From: Multifurca ochricompacta
Lineage: Eukaryota > Basidiomycota > Agaricomycetes > Russulales > Russulaceae
Direction: 5' to 3'
Assembly (NCBI GenBank): GCA_022496185.1
Contig: WTXG01000212.1
Location: 1 to 63,044 of the forward strand
DNA: 63,044 nucleotides
Positions within the stretch are counted from its first letter, which is position 1. Every line of letters starts with the position of its first letter. Made by a program: the position numbers and the translations under genes. Below the pieces are notes generated by a model, which was not told where the DNA came from, ran no database searches, and saw only the letters and a list, made by a program, of their open reading frames with translations. This document shows positions 47,367-58,472 of this stretch, one piece after another.

Positions 47367-48240
47367 TCAGGGGGGGTCGTGGTGCTTGGGGGGTGCTTCT
47401 TCTGATGCCAGGGCTCTTACTGGGGTAGGGCGAGGAGGTCCTTGACCTTGGATGGCCCTGGTCTTGCTGCGGCATTGATTGGCGATGTGATTAGGCTTCC
47501 CACAATAGAAGCAAAGCTTATTTTCTCGTCGATACTTCTTTTCTTCTGGGGTTAACTTGGTAGTGCGTGGAGGGGTGTTAGGGTTTCTGGGCTGGGGAGA
47601 GGCAACAAAGTTGACTTGGGCTTCTGGGTTGTCAGTGGTAGCTTCTCCAACACGCAGATGGAGAGGTCGAGGCTTGGTGGTCTGCCATAAAGCTGCCATG
47701 CTGCATCAAATCTCTGGCCTTAGTGACAAGATCACGGAGTGTGGTGGGCTGGGGGGATAGTCCAAGGAGCTTCTGTCCTAGACCTTGGTTGATCATGCTT
47801 CGGAAGGCATAGATCTTGGTGTTTTCATCCACTGTGCACGAGTAGCATGGGTGGACCATTCTTGGTACCAGTCATTGAAGGGGCGAGTGCCTTGGCGAAT
47901 TTCGTACATGGCTTGGTGGACAGGAGGCGACTCTCTACTGGAATGAACTGTTTTTCAAAGTCAATTCTGAAGCGGTCCCAGGTCCCAAAGGAAGGGGGGT
48001 TGGCTTGGAGTGCAGTGTTGGTGCGGTCTCTGGCCCATTCACCTGCTGGTGTATCAAGTTTAAAGTGGGTGAGGGCTGCAGAGACTCGTCGACTCTCATC
48101 AGTGAAGGCACCTTCATTCAGGTAGTAGTAGTTGGCTAGCTGGGACCAGAAACGTTCTGCTTTAGAGGCTTGACCATCAAAGATTCTGGGGGTGATCCTA
48201 GGATCTTTCCATTGGAGGCAGCAGTAGTACTCATGATTTC
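47367..48240 (-). pseudogene. gag: Gypsy E Gag with CCHC zinc knuckle
   Basis: Capsid-like motifs DPRITPRIFDGQASKAERFW, GAFTDESRRVSAALTHFKLD, WARDRTNTALQANPP and a C-terminal half with IYAFRSMINQGLGQKLLG; zinc knuckle CFYCGKPNHIANQC at 47472-47513. Frame breaks near 47860 and 47700. Confidence 0.82.
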
Positions 48241-48337
48241 AGAGGTGTTGGTGTCTTTGGAGGGTGTGAAGCAATAGCAGTGTTGTGGAGGCAAGGGATA
48301 TGGATGGGAGAGTAGGGGGGGTTCTGAGGGTGATAGC

Positions 48338-51300
48338 ACGAAGGGATTGCTCTACAGCTTCAAGGGACTGGAACTTCTTCTTCGTCTGAGGTGATAGAAG
48401 CAACTGGGAATTGGACACGGTGGTTATTAAGATAGACCCACGCTGTATGGGTGTCGACCAACGGACTTCCTTTCCGTTGTATGTTCCGTAGAATGTGTGG
48501 GGTCAAGGTTGCTGATGAGGTCATGTTGGGGAAATTACTGAGATATTCGTTTACAGGAAGGATGCGACTGTCCGAAGGCGTTTCCAGTCGTGTCCAAGAG
48601 TCTGAGTGTAGTAGTTGTCTCCTTTCCAGGTAGCAACAAAAGCACGGTCGTCGTAGTCAAAGATAGGGTGGGTAAAGCCAAAGGGGACTGAGCTAATTCT
48701 TCAGCAGTAAGAGGTCGTTCTGAGGTCATTCAGAGCGGGTGCTAAGGCGGTATGTAGTCCACCCTTGGGCGTTCCAGGCGTAGTAAACTTGATAGGCTGG
48801 GCGAAGGACAGCACGGTCTAGACGATAGTTGCGGATGTTTCTGTGGATCCAGTAATATTCTTCAACTATTCCTGGGGCAGAGATAACAATGCGAAGTCGC
48901 CAAAGGAGATTTTCAAAGTACAGGGGGTCTGTGGTGATACGATTAGCTTCACTCAGGGGATGGTAGACGTCAAGGTGATTGGCTCTTTGAGTTGCAAGCT
49001 GAGCAGAACAATGAAGGTGGAATTCTCGTAGTTCACTAGGATTTCGAGTGGGTAGCGTCCTAGAGACAAAGATATCTGTGGCAGGATAGATGTGGTTGAC
49101 TTGATGGACAATGGAAGGGGATCGGGACCGAGACTGATCAGATTCTACTACTGGGAGGTTCAAGAAGGGTGTCGATGTCGAGGCAAGCTGGGTGGACGTT
49201 GGTGGGATGGGGGAGTAGTTTAGATGAGCAAGGAAGGGTTCTGGGACAGGGGGAATTGGTCGTTCTGGCGGTGGTGCACTAGGGCTGGGGTGGGTTTGTG
49301 CTCTTTGTCTTCTAGAGGTGTGATGGGGGGCAGGTGTGGCAGGTGTGTCGTTGCTACTGCGTCTTCTAGGATTTCTTCTTCTGTCTTGGGGGGAGTTGGA
49401 CTGACTTCTTCTGTGTTGGGACGCCAGGTTGATAGCCCAGTCAGTAATACTAGCCACAATGCAAAGGAGTCTTTTATTTCTTTTTCCCTACTTAGATCGA
49501 GTAATGCGAGGGTAAGTATGTATCAAAGGCTGAAGGCCTCCACAATACTATGCCTGGGGGGGTAGGGGGAGTATCTGGACGAAAGTTACAGGTACAGAGG
49601 TCAATATCACAGAGGCAGCGTTGTCTGGATACAGGGGAGCTTTCTTCAAAGTCAGAGGTGTTTTCTGTGGGGGTCTCGAGATCAGACCAAGTGGTAGTGT
49701 TACCAATTAAGGCTGTCTGGGTCTGGGTGAGGCGTTCTTCTTCTTGGGTGACTGCTGCAAGGGAAAGGGTAGGGAAGGCGAGCTCTTCTGGTTCTGGGGA
49801 AAGTTCAGTGTAGGTGGGGAGATAGGGGGGGTCTGTGAAGATGGGGGGGTTAACAAGGAAGGGGCAGTGGTTGCGTGAGGTGGTCTCCCAGTAATCAGCA
49901 GTCCACAGGTATTCAATTTGTATCCCTTCTGTTTCTACAAGGCGCCAGCCAGAAGGGGAGGGAGCAGAGTGAAGGCGGATCTCGTCAAAGGTGAGGTTGA
50001 TTCGGGTATGGTCTAGACGAAAGGTGGAGAGGTAGTAGAGGCGTTCTCCTCTGAGCAAGAGTGTTTCGAGTTCTGGGGTTCGAGGGGGAATGTGTTCTTT
50101 CCAGAGGTATTCGTCGTTGACACAGACTAGGAGTGTTTCAAGGGGGTCTCCTGTGGAATGGGTGAGTTGAGCAAGGTGCCAATAGAGAAGTTGGTGCTGG
50201 GAGTCTCGAGGGATGGCCTGACAGGGCCCGGACAGGAACTGGTTGTACTGGGTTTGGGAGAGGACTTGTCCAAAGGGGAGGAGAATCGAAGGGGGAGATA
50301 GATGGTATCGACGTCACACCAACCTTCTGCTTGTCCGTCGTCGTGGAGGGTGCTGATAAGTGGTTCTGGATAGAGGAGGGCGAGCTGTGCTTCTCTGTGA
50401 AGCTGGAAAAGGTGGTTGAATTGTCTTTGGACGCGTTGGAGACGCTCTTCTCTTTCTGCAGGGAAGGACACTATTTTCCCGGACCAAGAGATGTCTTTAT
50501 TTACCAGGGACCTCTACAGTTAGGTGCACAACGTACTGTTTAGAGGTTACTATCGAAATCTATGTCTTCAAAGCAGGTATACCCGTCTGCAGGCTGAATG
50601 GGGAGAAGGGGGACAGGGTTGGTAGGTAAACGTACTGCTTGGGTGAAGGGGATGAGCTCTGGGTGGGTTCTAAGTGCGTCTCGAACAGTAAAATATCTGT
50701 CTTCTATTGTAACACCTAGATCAGTAAAATTTAGGGTGCCGAAGAGGCTGATAAATCGTCCGTCCAGGAGATCAAAGCCTTGGAGTAATGTTCTTGCCCC
50801 ACTAAAGATGTCTTGCAGTTCTGGGGAGAGGGTGCGATTCAAGCGGGCAAGGGAAGCGTTCCAGGAATAGACCAGCAGGCCCCTTTGGAAAGTGCGAGGG
50901 TTGGGGGCCAAATAACCTACTTTGGCACAAAGATTGAGGTTTACAAAGTGGGAGGGGGGTAATGAGGGGAACGAAGAAATCGATCAAGGCGAGGACGAAT
51001 AGGAACGTTGTGAAAGTGAGGAAAGCGGAGAGGAATGCCCACACCAGGGAGATAATGGGGGAGATCAGCGAGCACGTCCACAAAGCAGGGGAATTGGTCA
51101 AAGAAGCTAGGTTCTCTGGAGAACTGAGCGGGCACCCAAGACTCTTGATGACCGTCAAGCGAGTAGTATATAAGATACTGGTGAGGATTGGTTGGATGGT
51201 CAGTGCAAAGGGGGCGATTGACGAGAGAAGGAGGAGGTGTCCGATGGACAAGGCCAGGGTGGCGGGGAGAGAGGGCGTTTGCTGCAGTGGGAGGGGGTGG

Positions 51301-51641
51301 AGCGGGGTTGGAAGACAATATAACGAGGGGGGGGGGTGCCAAAGGTATTGGACGCGTTTACGAGGCCTGGAGGAACAAGAGGGGGCAATTGGAGGGTGGG
51401 GGAGGGCACAGGGAAAGGATGAAGTTCTGGGAGTTCCAGAGGAGGCAAGACCGATGAAGGAGGGGCAGGGGATGCTGTGGCAGCTGCCTCTACTAAGGCA
51501 GCGAAGTTGAGGATCTCGTGGGGGGGGGTAAGCTCGTAGGGGGGGGAGGCTGCTTGATCCGAAGCGTTGGTCAAAGGGGAGCTGTTCTGAGACACTAGGG
51601 CACTTGTCAGTCACTGTCTGCTTGTGAAAGAGACTGTCCAA
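48338..51641 (-). pseudogene. Gypsy E pre-gag coding region (unknown protein or proteins)
   Basis: About 3.3 kb between the 5' LTR and Gag, coding-like on the minus strand over most of its length but broken into frames: a Pro-rich start (51200-51641), YYSLDGHQESWVPAQFSREP (around 51150), GLLVYSWNASLARLNRTLSPE and FISLFGTLNFTDLGVT (50540-50911), EREERLQRVQRQFNHLFQ (50127-50471), RLYYLSTFRLDHTRINLTFD..CLCDIDLCTCNF (49492-50058), Pro/Arg-rich then YFENLLWRLRIVISAPG..YYWIHRNIRNYRL (48726-49457), and VATWKGDNYYTQTLGHDWKR then WVYLNNHRVQFPVASITSD (48338-48700). Stop-start ATGA overlaps occur at 48726-48729. No domain recognised. Confidence 0.65.
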
Positions 51642-51642
51642 A

Positions 51643-52219
51643 TGTTACAACTCACTGTCGACTGCCTGGACAGTGGATTGTATGCGAAGGGGAAGGGATT
51701 TGGAAGTGGGCAAAGGAGGAGTGAGGGTGAAAGTGCAAGGGAGACGAAGCGAACAGCTCAAGGGCAAGGGATGAGAAGCCTTCCACAAGTGGGGCTAATC
51801 TCCTAGGTAATCAGGAACCAGATCACAAGTGGACAGTCTGGAGCTGTCCATTCTATTCCCAAAGGGTTTATATACGTAATTACAACCAGGACTTTGGTCT
51901 GTGCACCACTTAGGGGAGGTTAACTTCGCTTTAACTCCCTACTGATCCACCAATGAGAATAGCCCCACTTTTGGGCTTAGAAATCCGCAGTCCGCAGTCC
52001 GCAGTCCGCAGTTTGTGGACTGCTGTTTAGGCATTGTGGGGTTCTGTTAGTACTCTTCCCACAGCTCTCCAATTTGGCAGGAGTCCGGCCTGGTCGGACC
52101 GGCCCTTCTCTGGTCTTAATCTAGGGTTATCTTCGTCTCTGAGGGTTTTACAAGGTCTTCTGGGAGTGTCTGAGGATTTCTGGGGGTCAGGAGGTTTTCT
52201 AGGGTGTCAGTTCATGACA
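51643..52219 (-). repeat. 5' LTR of Gypsy E
   Basis: 577 bp, almost identical to 42949-43531 with a few 1-2 nt indels. Confidence 0.93.
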
Positions 52220-53175
52220 TTCATGACCTTCAAGAACTTCAACCATGATGTCCCACAGATTGTCAACCCGTTCCAGCGTGCCAATCTGTTCCTCTCCCTA
52301 ATTTGAGGAGATGTGGTGGACGATTGGACCATGGAACAGTTGGAGTGGTTGAACGAACAGGTGGAAAGCGGGCGTCGTACCACAAGCGAAGGCCTTTGGG
52401 AGACCATCGCCGAGAGGTTCAAAGATGCTTTCACAGACAGGCAGGCCAAGCAGAAGGCAGCCCAGGAATTGAAATCCCTCAGAATGGAGAAAGGCAAATT
52501 AGATGCATATGTTGCCAAGTTCAGAAGTCTGGCTAATAGAGCCGGCTACGACACAGATGAGGAGGCCACACTAGACCTCTTCTCGCAAGGACTACCCAAC
52601 CCACTAGTCAAAAACATTATACAGTTCCATCATCCTCATGATTGGGACACTTGGGTTGATGCTGCCCAATGGCAGCAACAAGACTACCTGGACTTCCAGA
52701 CACGATTTGGAGTCAATACCAAGAAGGGAAAAACTCAAGATCAGTGGAAGGCTGCCTTTGGAGTAAAACCTGCCCAGCATACCCAGCGGGATCCAAATGC
52801 TATGGATACCTCTGTGGATCGAGCCTGAGCTTGGGCAGCACTCACAGACGATGAGCGGCAGTCACTAATGAAGGAAGGACAATGCTTTCACTGCAGAGCA
52901 TTAGGACATATGTCTCGGGATTGTCCTAAGAAGGGAGTATGCACCGCCATGGCGACCGTCACACCAGAAAGCCCTGCTCAGAATAACCCACCCACCATGG
53001 ACAAGAGGTCGAAAGAAGAGAAAGCCCAGGACATATGGGCTAATATGATGAAAGAGAGTGAGGAAGTGTGCGCCATTTTGGTAGAAAAAGCATTTGCGAA
53101 AAAGGATTTTTGTTAGGCTCAAACCCATTGGCCTGGGCACGAGCACTCCATGTCACCTCTGTGTATGCTAGTTGA

Positions 53176-56100
53176 TTCAAGTCGTTAAAAATACCAGTTC
53201 ATTTTGAAACTACACAGAGGATGGCCGACTGAGATATCTTAGTGGACTCTGGAGCCACAGACAATTTTATTCATCCACGACTAGTCAGAACAATGGGTCT
53301 GGGAAGACTGGCACTTCCCCAGGAAAAGAACATTTGGAATATTGATGGAACAGCCAATCGTGCTGGAAAAATCACCCACTACACGGACCTGAAAGTCCAG
53401 GTTGGAGAAACAACGAAGGTCATTCGCTTCTTGATTACGGACCTTGGAGACAAAGATCTTATCTTGGGCTATCCGTGGCTTGCGGCTTTCAAACCAAAGA
53501 TTAACTGGGCTGATGCAACCATGGATAAAGACTTGTACCCAACCATTATCACATCGCTGGGCTACGATTATGCGATCAGGCACCCAGTAATAAGGACTAC
53601 ACGAACAGAAGAAGGGGATGACCCTGGTCAATGTTATGTCACCAAAGCGTCAGAACTAGCCCAGAAGGCCATGCAGGGGCAAGCTGAAAAGACCTACCAT
53701 GACGTAGTGCCAAGTGTCTATCAGCGGCATTGGAAGGTATTCTCTGAGGAGGAATCACATCGCTTTCCCCCAGCGCAACCATGGGACCATGCCATTGACC
53801 TCCTCCCAGACACACCAGCTGCTATAGACTGCAAAGTCTATCTGCTATCCCAAACCGAACAGGTGGCACTTACTGAATTCCTCGAAGAACACTTAGCCAA
53901 GGGATACATTTGCTTGTCCAAGTTGCAGTATGCCTCACCCTTCTTCTTCATCAAAAAGAAGGACGGCAAGCTGCGACCAGTCCAGGACTACCGGAAAATC
54001 AATATGTATACTGTAAAGAACGCCTATCCCCTGCCCCTCATTTCTGAACTCATCGACACCATGTGGGATAAATCCCTCTTTTCAAAATGGATGTACGCTG
54101 GGGTTACAACAATGTTAGAATCAAGGAAGGTGACCAGTGCAAGGCGGCATTCAAAACAAACCAAGGATTGTTTGAACTGAATGTCATGTTTTTCGGACTT
54201 ACAAATTCACTGGTGACATTCCAATCCATGATGAATCACATCTTCTGAGACCTCATCCTCACCAGTGAAGTGGTAGTCTACATGGATGACATCCTGGTCA
54301 CCACTGCCAACGATTTGAATCACCACCGAGAACAAGTACATCAGGTGCTAGAGATATTGCACGAACATGATCTGTACCTCAAACCTGCAAAATGCTCCTT
54401 TGAACAGCAAAGCGTCGAGTACTTGGGAGTGATCCTGGAGGGAGGACGAGTGTGTATGGACCCTGTCAAGGTACAAGGGATTCGGGAATGGCTGATGCCA
54501 ACCTGTGTCAAGGATGTCCAATCCTTTATTGGATTCTGTAACTTCTACTGGCGTTTTGTTAGAGGATTCTCGGGCATCGCACGACCCTTAAACAACCTCC
54601 TGAAAAAGGATGTGTCATGGCATTGGAGCACCAAACAACAACGAGCGTTCGAGCGGATTAGAGACCTGGTTGGCTCAGAACCAGTACTTATCCAACCTGA
54701 CCTGAGTCGCCCCTTCGAGTTAGAAGTGGACGCCTCCCACTTCGCGAATGGGGCAGTGTTGTATCAAAGGGACAATTTACAAGCACTTCACCCAGTGGCA
54801 TACTACTCAGAAACCTTCTCATCCACCAAGCAGAACTACGACATTTGGGACCGGGAACTCCTAGCCATAGTCAAAGCACTACGACATTGGCGGCCATATC
54901 TTGTGGGGAATCCTTATAAAACAGTCATCTACACTGATCATTCGAACCTGTTGTACTGGAAAGAGCCCCACAAGATCAGCCGACGCATAGCACGAGAGGT
55001 CCTAGAGCTTGAGGAGTACGACTTCACCCTGAAGCACATTGCAGGAAGTCAAAATGTGCGAGCAGATGCACTATCATGAAGGCCAGACATGCACACTGGG
55101 GAAGATGACAATGACCACGTAACCGTCCTCCCAGAAGAGGTGTTTGCAAAGACAGCCGTAGTCAGCCTTCATGATATGGATCTATGGGCACAAGTCTCAC
55201 AAAACATGAACCCAGAACTATGCCGCTCATGGGCTGATACACATAACCTGAAAGAGATTAACAGTCTCTGGTGGAAAGATGGAGACCGACTTGTTGTCAC
55301 CGGTGGCGACAACATTAAGAGGGGGGTGATTCACTTTCACCACGACCTCCCTTCTGCTGGTCACCCAGGCATTGCCAATACTTACGCTCTTGCCAAGCGT
55401 GACTACTGGTGGCCCAACATGAAAAAAGACGTTGAGGACTACATGAAGGGATGCGCAGACTGCCAGGCTAATAAAGTAAACATGCACCCGCATCCTCCAG
55501 TGATGCTTCCCATCACCCCCACTGCGTCTCTGCCATTCCAGACGATTGCCATGGATTTCATAGTCAAACTGCCCAACTCTAAAGGCTTTGACTCCATCTT
55601 AACTATCACAGACCATGACTACTCCAAAGCAGCGCTCTTCATACCATGCAAGGAGTCCATCACAGCTGAAGGAGTGGCCAACCTCTATCTCAACCATGTC
55701 TACCGGCATTATGGTCTCCCAGAAAAGATCATCTCTGACCGAGACCCACACTTCACCTCAACGTTTGCCAGAGCATTATGCAAGGTTCTGGACATACAGC
55801 AAAACATTTCAACAGCCTACCACCCCCAAATGGATGGACAGTCAGAGCATACCAATCAATGGCTGGAGCAATACCTCCGATTCTGGTGCAACAGATGACA
55901 GGATGACTGGGCGGACTGGCTGGCAACAGCAGAGTTTGCGCATAACTCCTGGCCCAACGGCACAACAAAGACCCCCCATTTTCCCTTATCATGGGCTGGG
56001 TACCACACACCACATGGACTGATAAGCCTACAAATGTCCCCACAACCTCACAGCGACTTAACCAATGGGATGAGATCTGGAAATCCGCCAATGAAAACCT

Positions 56101-56655
56101 GTTAAAGGCGCAATGGACCTTATCAGATAAACCCTCAAAATTCACACCTTATCAAGCCAATGAACAGGTTTGGCTGGAAGGGAAGCACATCCACACATCA
56201 CACCCCACAGCTAAACTGGCACCCTGACGTCACAGGCCTTTCAGAATCACAAGGAAGTTATCGGACATGTCATATGAACTCAAACTTCCCCCCACATGGA
56301 AGATCCACCCAGTCTTCCATGCGAAGCTCCTGACACCATACAAGGAAACGTCCATTCATGGGGAGAACTTCCCAAGACCTCCACCGGAATTAGTTGACAG
56401 AGAAGCAGAATGGGAAGTGGAGCAGATTATAAACTCTGCTTATTGAGGCCGAGGGTGCAAGCTGCACTACCTGATTAAGTGGAAGGGATTCCCAGACTCT
56501 GACAATTCATGGGAACCAGCTGGGAATATCTTTGCCCTGGACCTGATCATGGCATTCCACTTACGACATCCCCAGGCACCCAAGAATAGTTAAAAGGAGA
56601 GCAGGCTCCCGACTTTTCCCCCAGAACAACGCTTCACCAGCAATGTCCTAACCAC
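53176..56655 (+). pseudogene. pol: Gypsy D Pol: protease, RT, RNase H, integrase, chromodomain
   Basis: Protease VDSGATDNFIHP at 53241-53280 and ILGYPWLAAFKPKINW. RT with [16 protein letters not shown], a frameshift near 54090, and YMDD at 54279-54290. RNase H FELEVDASHFANGAVL and tail ISRRIAREVLELEEYD. Integrase with HHDLPSAGHPGIANTY..GCADCQANK, AMDFIVKLPNSKGF, STAYHPQMDGQSEHTN. Chromodomain WEVEQIINSA, YLIKWKGFPDSDNSWEP at about 56410-56530. TGA codons at 55077-55079, 55896-55898, 56224-56226 and 56444-56446. Confidence 0.92.
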
Positions 56656-56663
56656 ATAACAAT

Positions 56664-57856
56664 ATGTCTTCTTCCTTCATTGCTGCCTCTGCTGCCATTG
56701 ACGCCTTCACCGCCACTACTGTGGTTGTAGAAGCCTTTCCTTCCGCTCACCCCTCCACTCGTCCCTCCTCTCCCATCAACTATGAAGCTGCTGAAGAATG
56801 CATCAAGAACCAGTCACCCAATCCCAACGACGACTTCACCCATTCCAAAGAACCCCACCCTAACAACCTCCTCAACATGGACCAGGACGATGACGTACCT
56901 GAGTTCCCATTCTTTGCCAATAACCCAAACTCCTCGATGTATTTCCCCCTTGAAATTACCATGGCCGACAGAGAAAAGGTCATAGCTAAGTACATATTTT
57001 ACACCAATGGAGGGATGGATGTCGCAGGGTGTATGAAAAAGGATGGGCCTGTCTATGGGGCCCCAGTTTACTTGGAGGAACGATACACAGGCCGTCTTCA
57101 CCACACAATGAGTGATGAACAGTTGGGACACCTCGCGGCCGACGACCCCCAGGCATTTGCAATTGACAAGGTGTTGAATGACATGTGACTCCCGCGTCTC
57201 AAAGCTGAAGTAATGAGACTGCGGAAGACCCTTACGCTTCACACCACACTCAATACCCAGTACAAGGAGTATGCAAAGCAAATGACAAGGCTCACGAGGG
57301 GCATGTTCCAAGTGGAGCAGGAGTTGATGGAGATTCAGAAGAGGCTGGAGATAGGGGACGCATATCAGACAATCGCTGAGAGGTACACTGATACTTATGC
57401 ATGACCCCTCCCCCCACGATCGCTAGGAGCGGCACCACAACTGCTGCCAAACTGATTCGAGATGCCACGGATGCATGAGAACCCCGAGGGGAGACTTGCT
57501 GGCAATGTGACAGCAAGTATCATATTAGCTGGAACTGCCCCCTCAACTGCAAATGGTGCCGTCACTGCCAAAGCAACCTCCATTGGAGTCGGTTCTGCAT
57601 ATTCCGATGTCTGGGTGTCACTCCCACCATTGTCAACCCTTCAGGATGGTGTGGAAAGTGTCTGCGACACAATGCGGGACATCACGAGCTTGACTGTCCA
57701 GTCTACGACCTGTGTCGCCAGTGTGGATGATGTGGCCCATACGGCTTTCTGCGCACACACCAATGTGCAGCAGACGAAACATACACCGTAGGGGATTGAA
57801 ACCTGGCAGATGATTATGTGGATTTGGTGCAGGATGACGATGGTGCGCGTTTCTAG
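56664..57856 (+). pseudogene. Post-pol ORF of Gypsy D: conserved block, coiled coil, four zinc-knuckle-like motifs
   Basis: Best-preserved copy of the unknown A/D-family protein. Start ATG at 56664 (MSSSFIAASAAIDAF). N-terminal Ser/Thr/Pro-rich part with PSAHPSTRPSSPI and KNQSPNPNDDFTH; conserved core NSSMYFPLEITMAD, GCMKKDGPVYGAPVYLEERY, MSDEQLGHLAADDPQAFAID; helical stretch (RLTRGMFQVEQELMEIQKRL, then YQTIAERYTDTYA); then Cys/His motifs at 57497-57538 (CWQCDSKYHISWNC), 57557-57598 (CRHCQSNLHWSRFC), 57650-57697 (CGKCLRHNAGHHELDC) and 57713-57766 (CRQCG.CGPYGFLRTHQC); acidic tail LVQDDDG and stop TAG at 57854-57856. TGA codons at 57186, 57402 and others plus one frameshift near 57450. Function unknown; nucleic-acid binding is an inference. 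Confidence 0.8.
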
Positions 57857-57887
57857 CTGGGTCAGCTCGAGCCAGAAGGGAGGGTGA

Positions 57888-58467
57888 TGTTACAAACAGG
57901 GCCTAGCAGCCCTATTTTCTTCACCCTTCCTAGCAGGGACCCCACTTGTCCACCGACACTTCACTTTCTCATCACGTCTCCCTCCTGGGACCCCTCACAT
58001 GCGTTGCTTCCATCCCTGTGACTGTTGTTTGGACTTGTATACCTACTGTTTGTCTATGATTACCTTTTCTTATCTCCTTATCTCTATGATCGGACATTTA
58101 CTTAATTCCCTATCAGAAGCCAGGCTTTATGCCCTCTGCTTTCATATCTTTGGGCCCACATGACCCCATTATCTTTATCTATAGACGCCTGCCTGTTTAC
58201 GTATATAAGTCCATCCTAGCTACACTGTAGACTTCAGACTCCACTTATTGAATACATCAGTGTTTGTCTTTCGGACTTCCCCTTGAATCCTTTGACTCGA
58301 TTGCCTCAGTGCTTTTGGCACTTTCTACTTAACATCGTCTTAGGGAACAGCCCCTTTGACTTTGACTCGTCCCCTTAACTCCAAGAGGTCTTATTGATCT
58401 CTTATCTGAAACCCTTGATCAACGCTGTTGCACAAGTCGTGCGGAACGTCCCACACTGGACGTAACA
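57888..58467 (+). repeat. 3' LTR of Gypsy D
   Basis: 580 bp, differs from the 5' LTR at only a few positions, mostly CG/TG. A purine run GCCAGAAGGGAGGGTGA precedes it (57871-57887). Confidence 0.95.
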
Positions 58468-58472
58468 ATACT

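Larger units (their letters stand above)
42949..52219 (-). mobile_element. Ty3/Gypsy chromovirus E with a long pre-gag region
   Basis: LTRs 42949-43531 and 51643-52219, TSD TTCAC (42944-42948) versus TTCAT (52220-52224); the target codon is restored as TTCACG with the right copy C-to-T. Minus strand, right to left: pre-gag ORFs (48340-51641), gag (47370-48240), protease, RT, RNase H, integrase, chromodomain (43572-47261). At 9.27 kb it is about 2 kb longer than A, C and D, and it has no post-pol ORF. The LTRs carry four tandem TCCGCAGT units (near 43290 and 51985). Few nonsense TGAs: likely the youngest insertion. Confidence 0.93.
42327..53116 (+). pseudogene. gag: Gypsy D Gag (split by E)
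   Basis: Part 1 at 42327-42948, part 2 from 52225 to about 53116. Same as A Gag: RDENNLSQQVLGS, FGYYVYHNGRYQPVEY, SKKFMLEF then (across E) TFKNFNHDVPQIVNPFQ, DDWTMEQLEWLNEQVE, KLDAYVAKFRSLANRAGYD, zinc knuckle CFHCRALGHMSRDC at 52883-52924. TGA codons at 42538-42540, 52304-52306 and 52826-52828; A has CGA at the first and third of these places. No ATG at the start. Confidence 0.9.
41728..58467 (+). mobile_element. Ty3/Gypsy chromovirus D (carrying E)
   Basis: LTRs 41728-42307 and 57888-58467 (580 bp each), perfect TSD ATACT (41723-41727, 58468-58472). Gag is split by E (42949-52219). Net length about 7.46 kb. Same family and gene order as A, including the post-pol ORF. TATATAAG at 42042-42049 in the 5' LTR. 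At least eight in-frame TGA codons. Confidence 0.95.

Noticed and set aside
50962..51510. Long plus-strand ORF opposite the Gypsy E pre-gag region
   Set aside because: Antisense shadow of Pro-rich minus-strand coding sequence; composition (Gly/Arg/Glu-rich) fits the reverse of Pro/Ser codons and has no domain.
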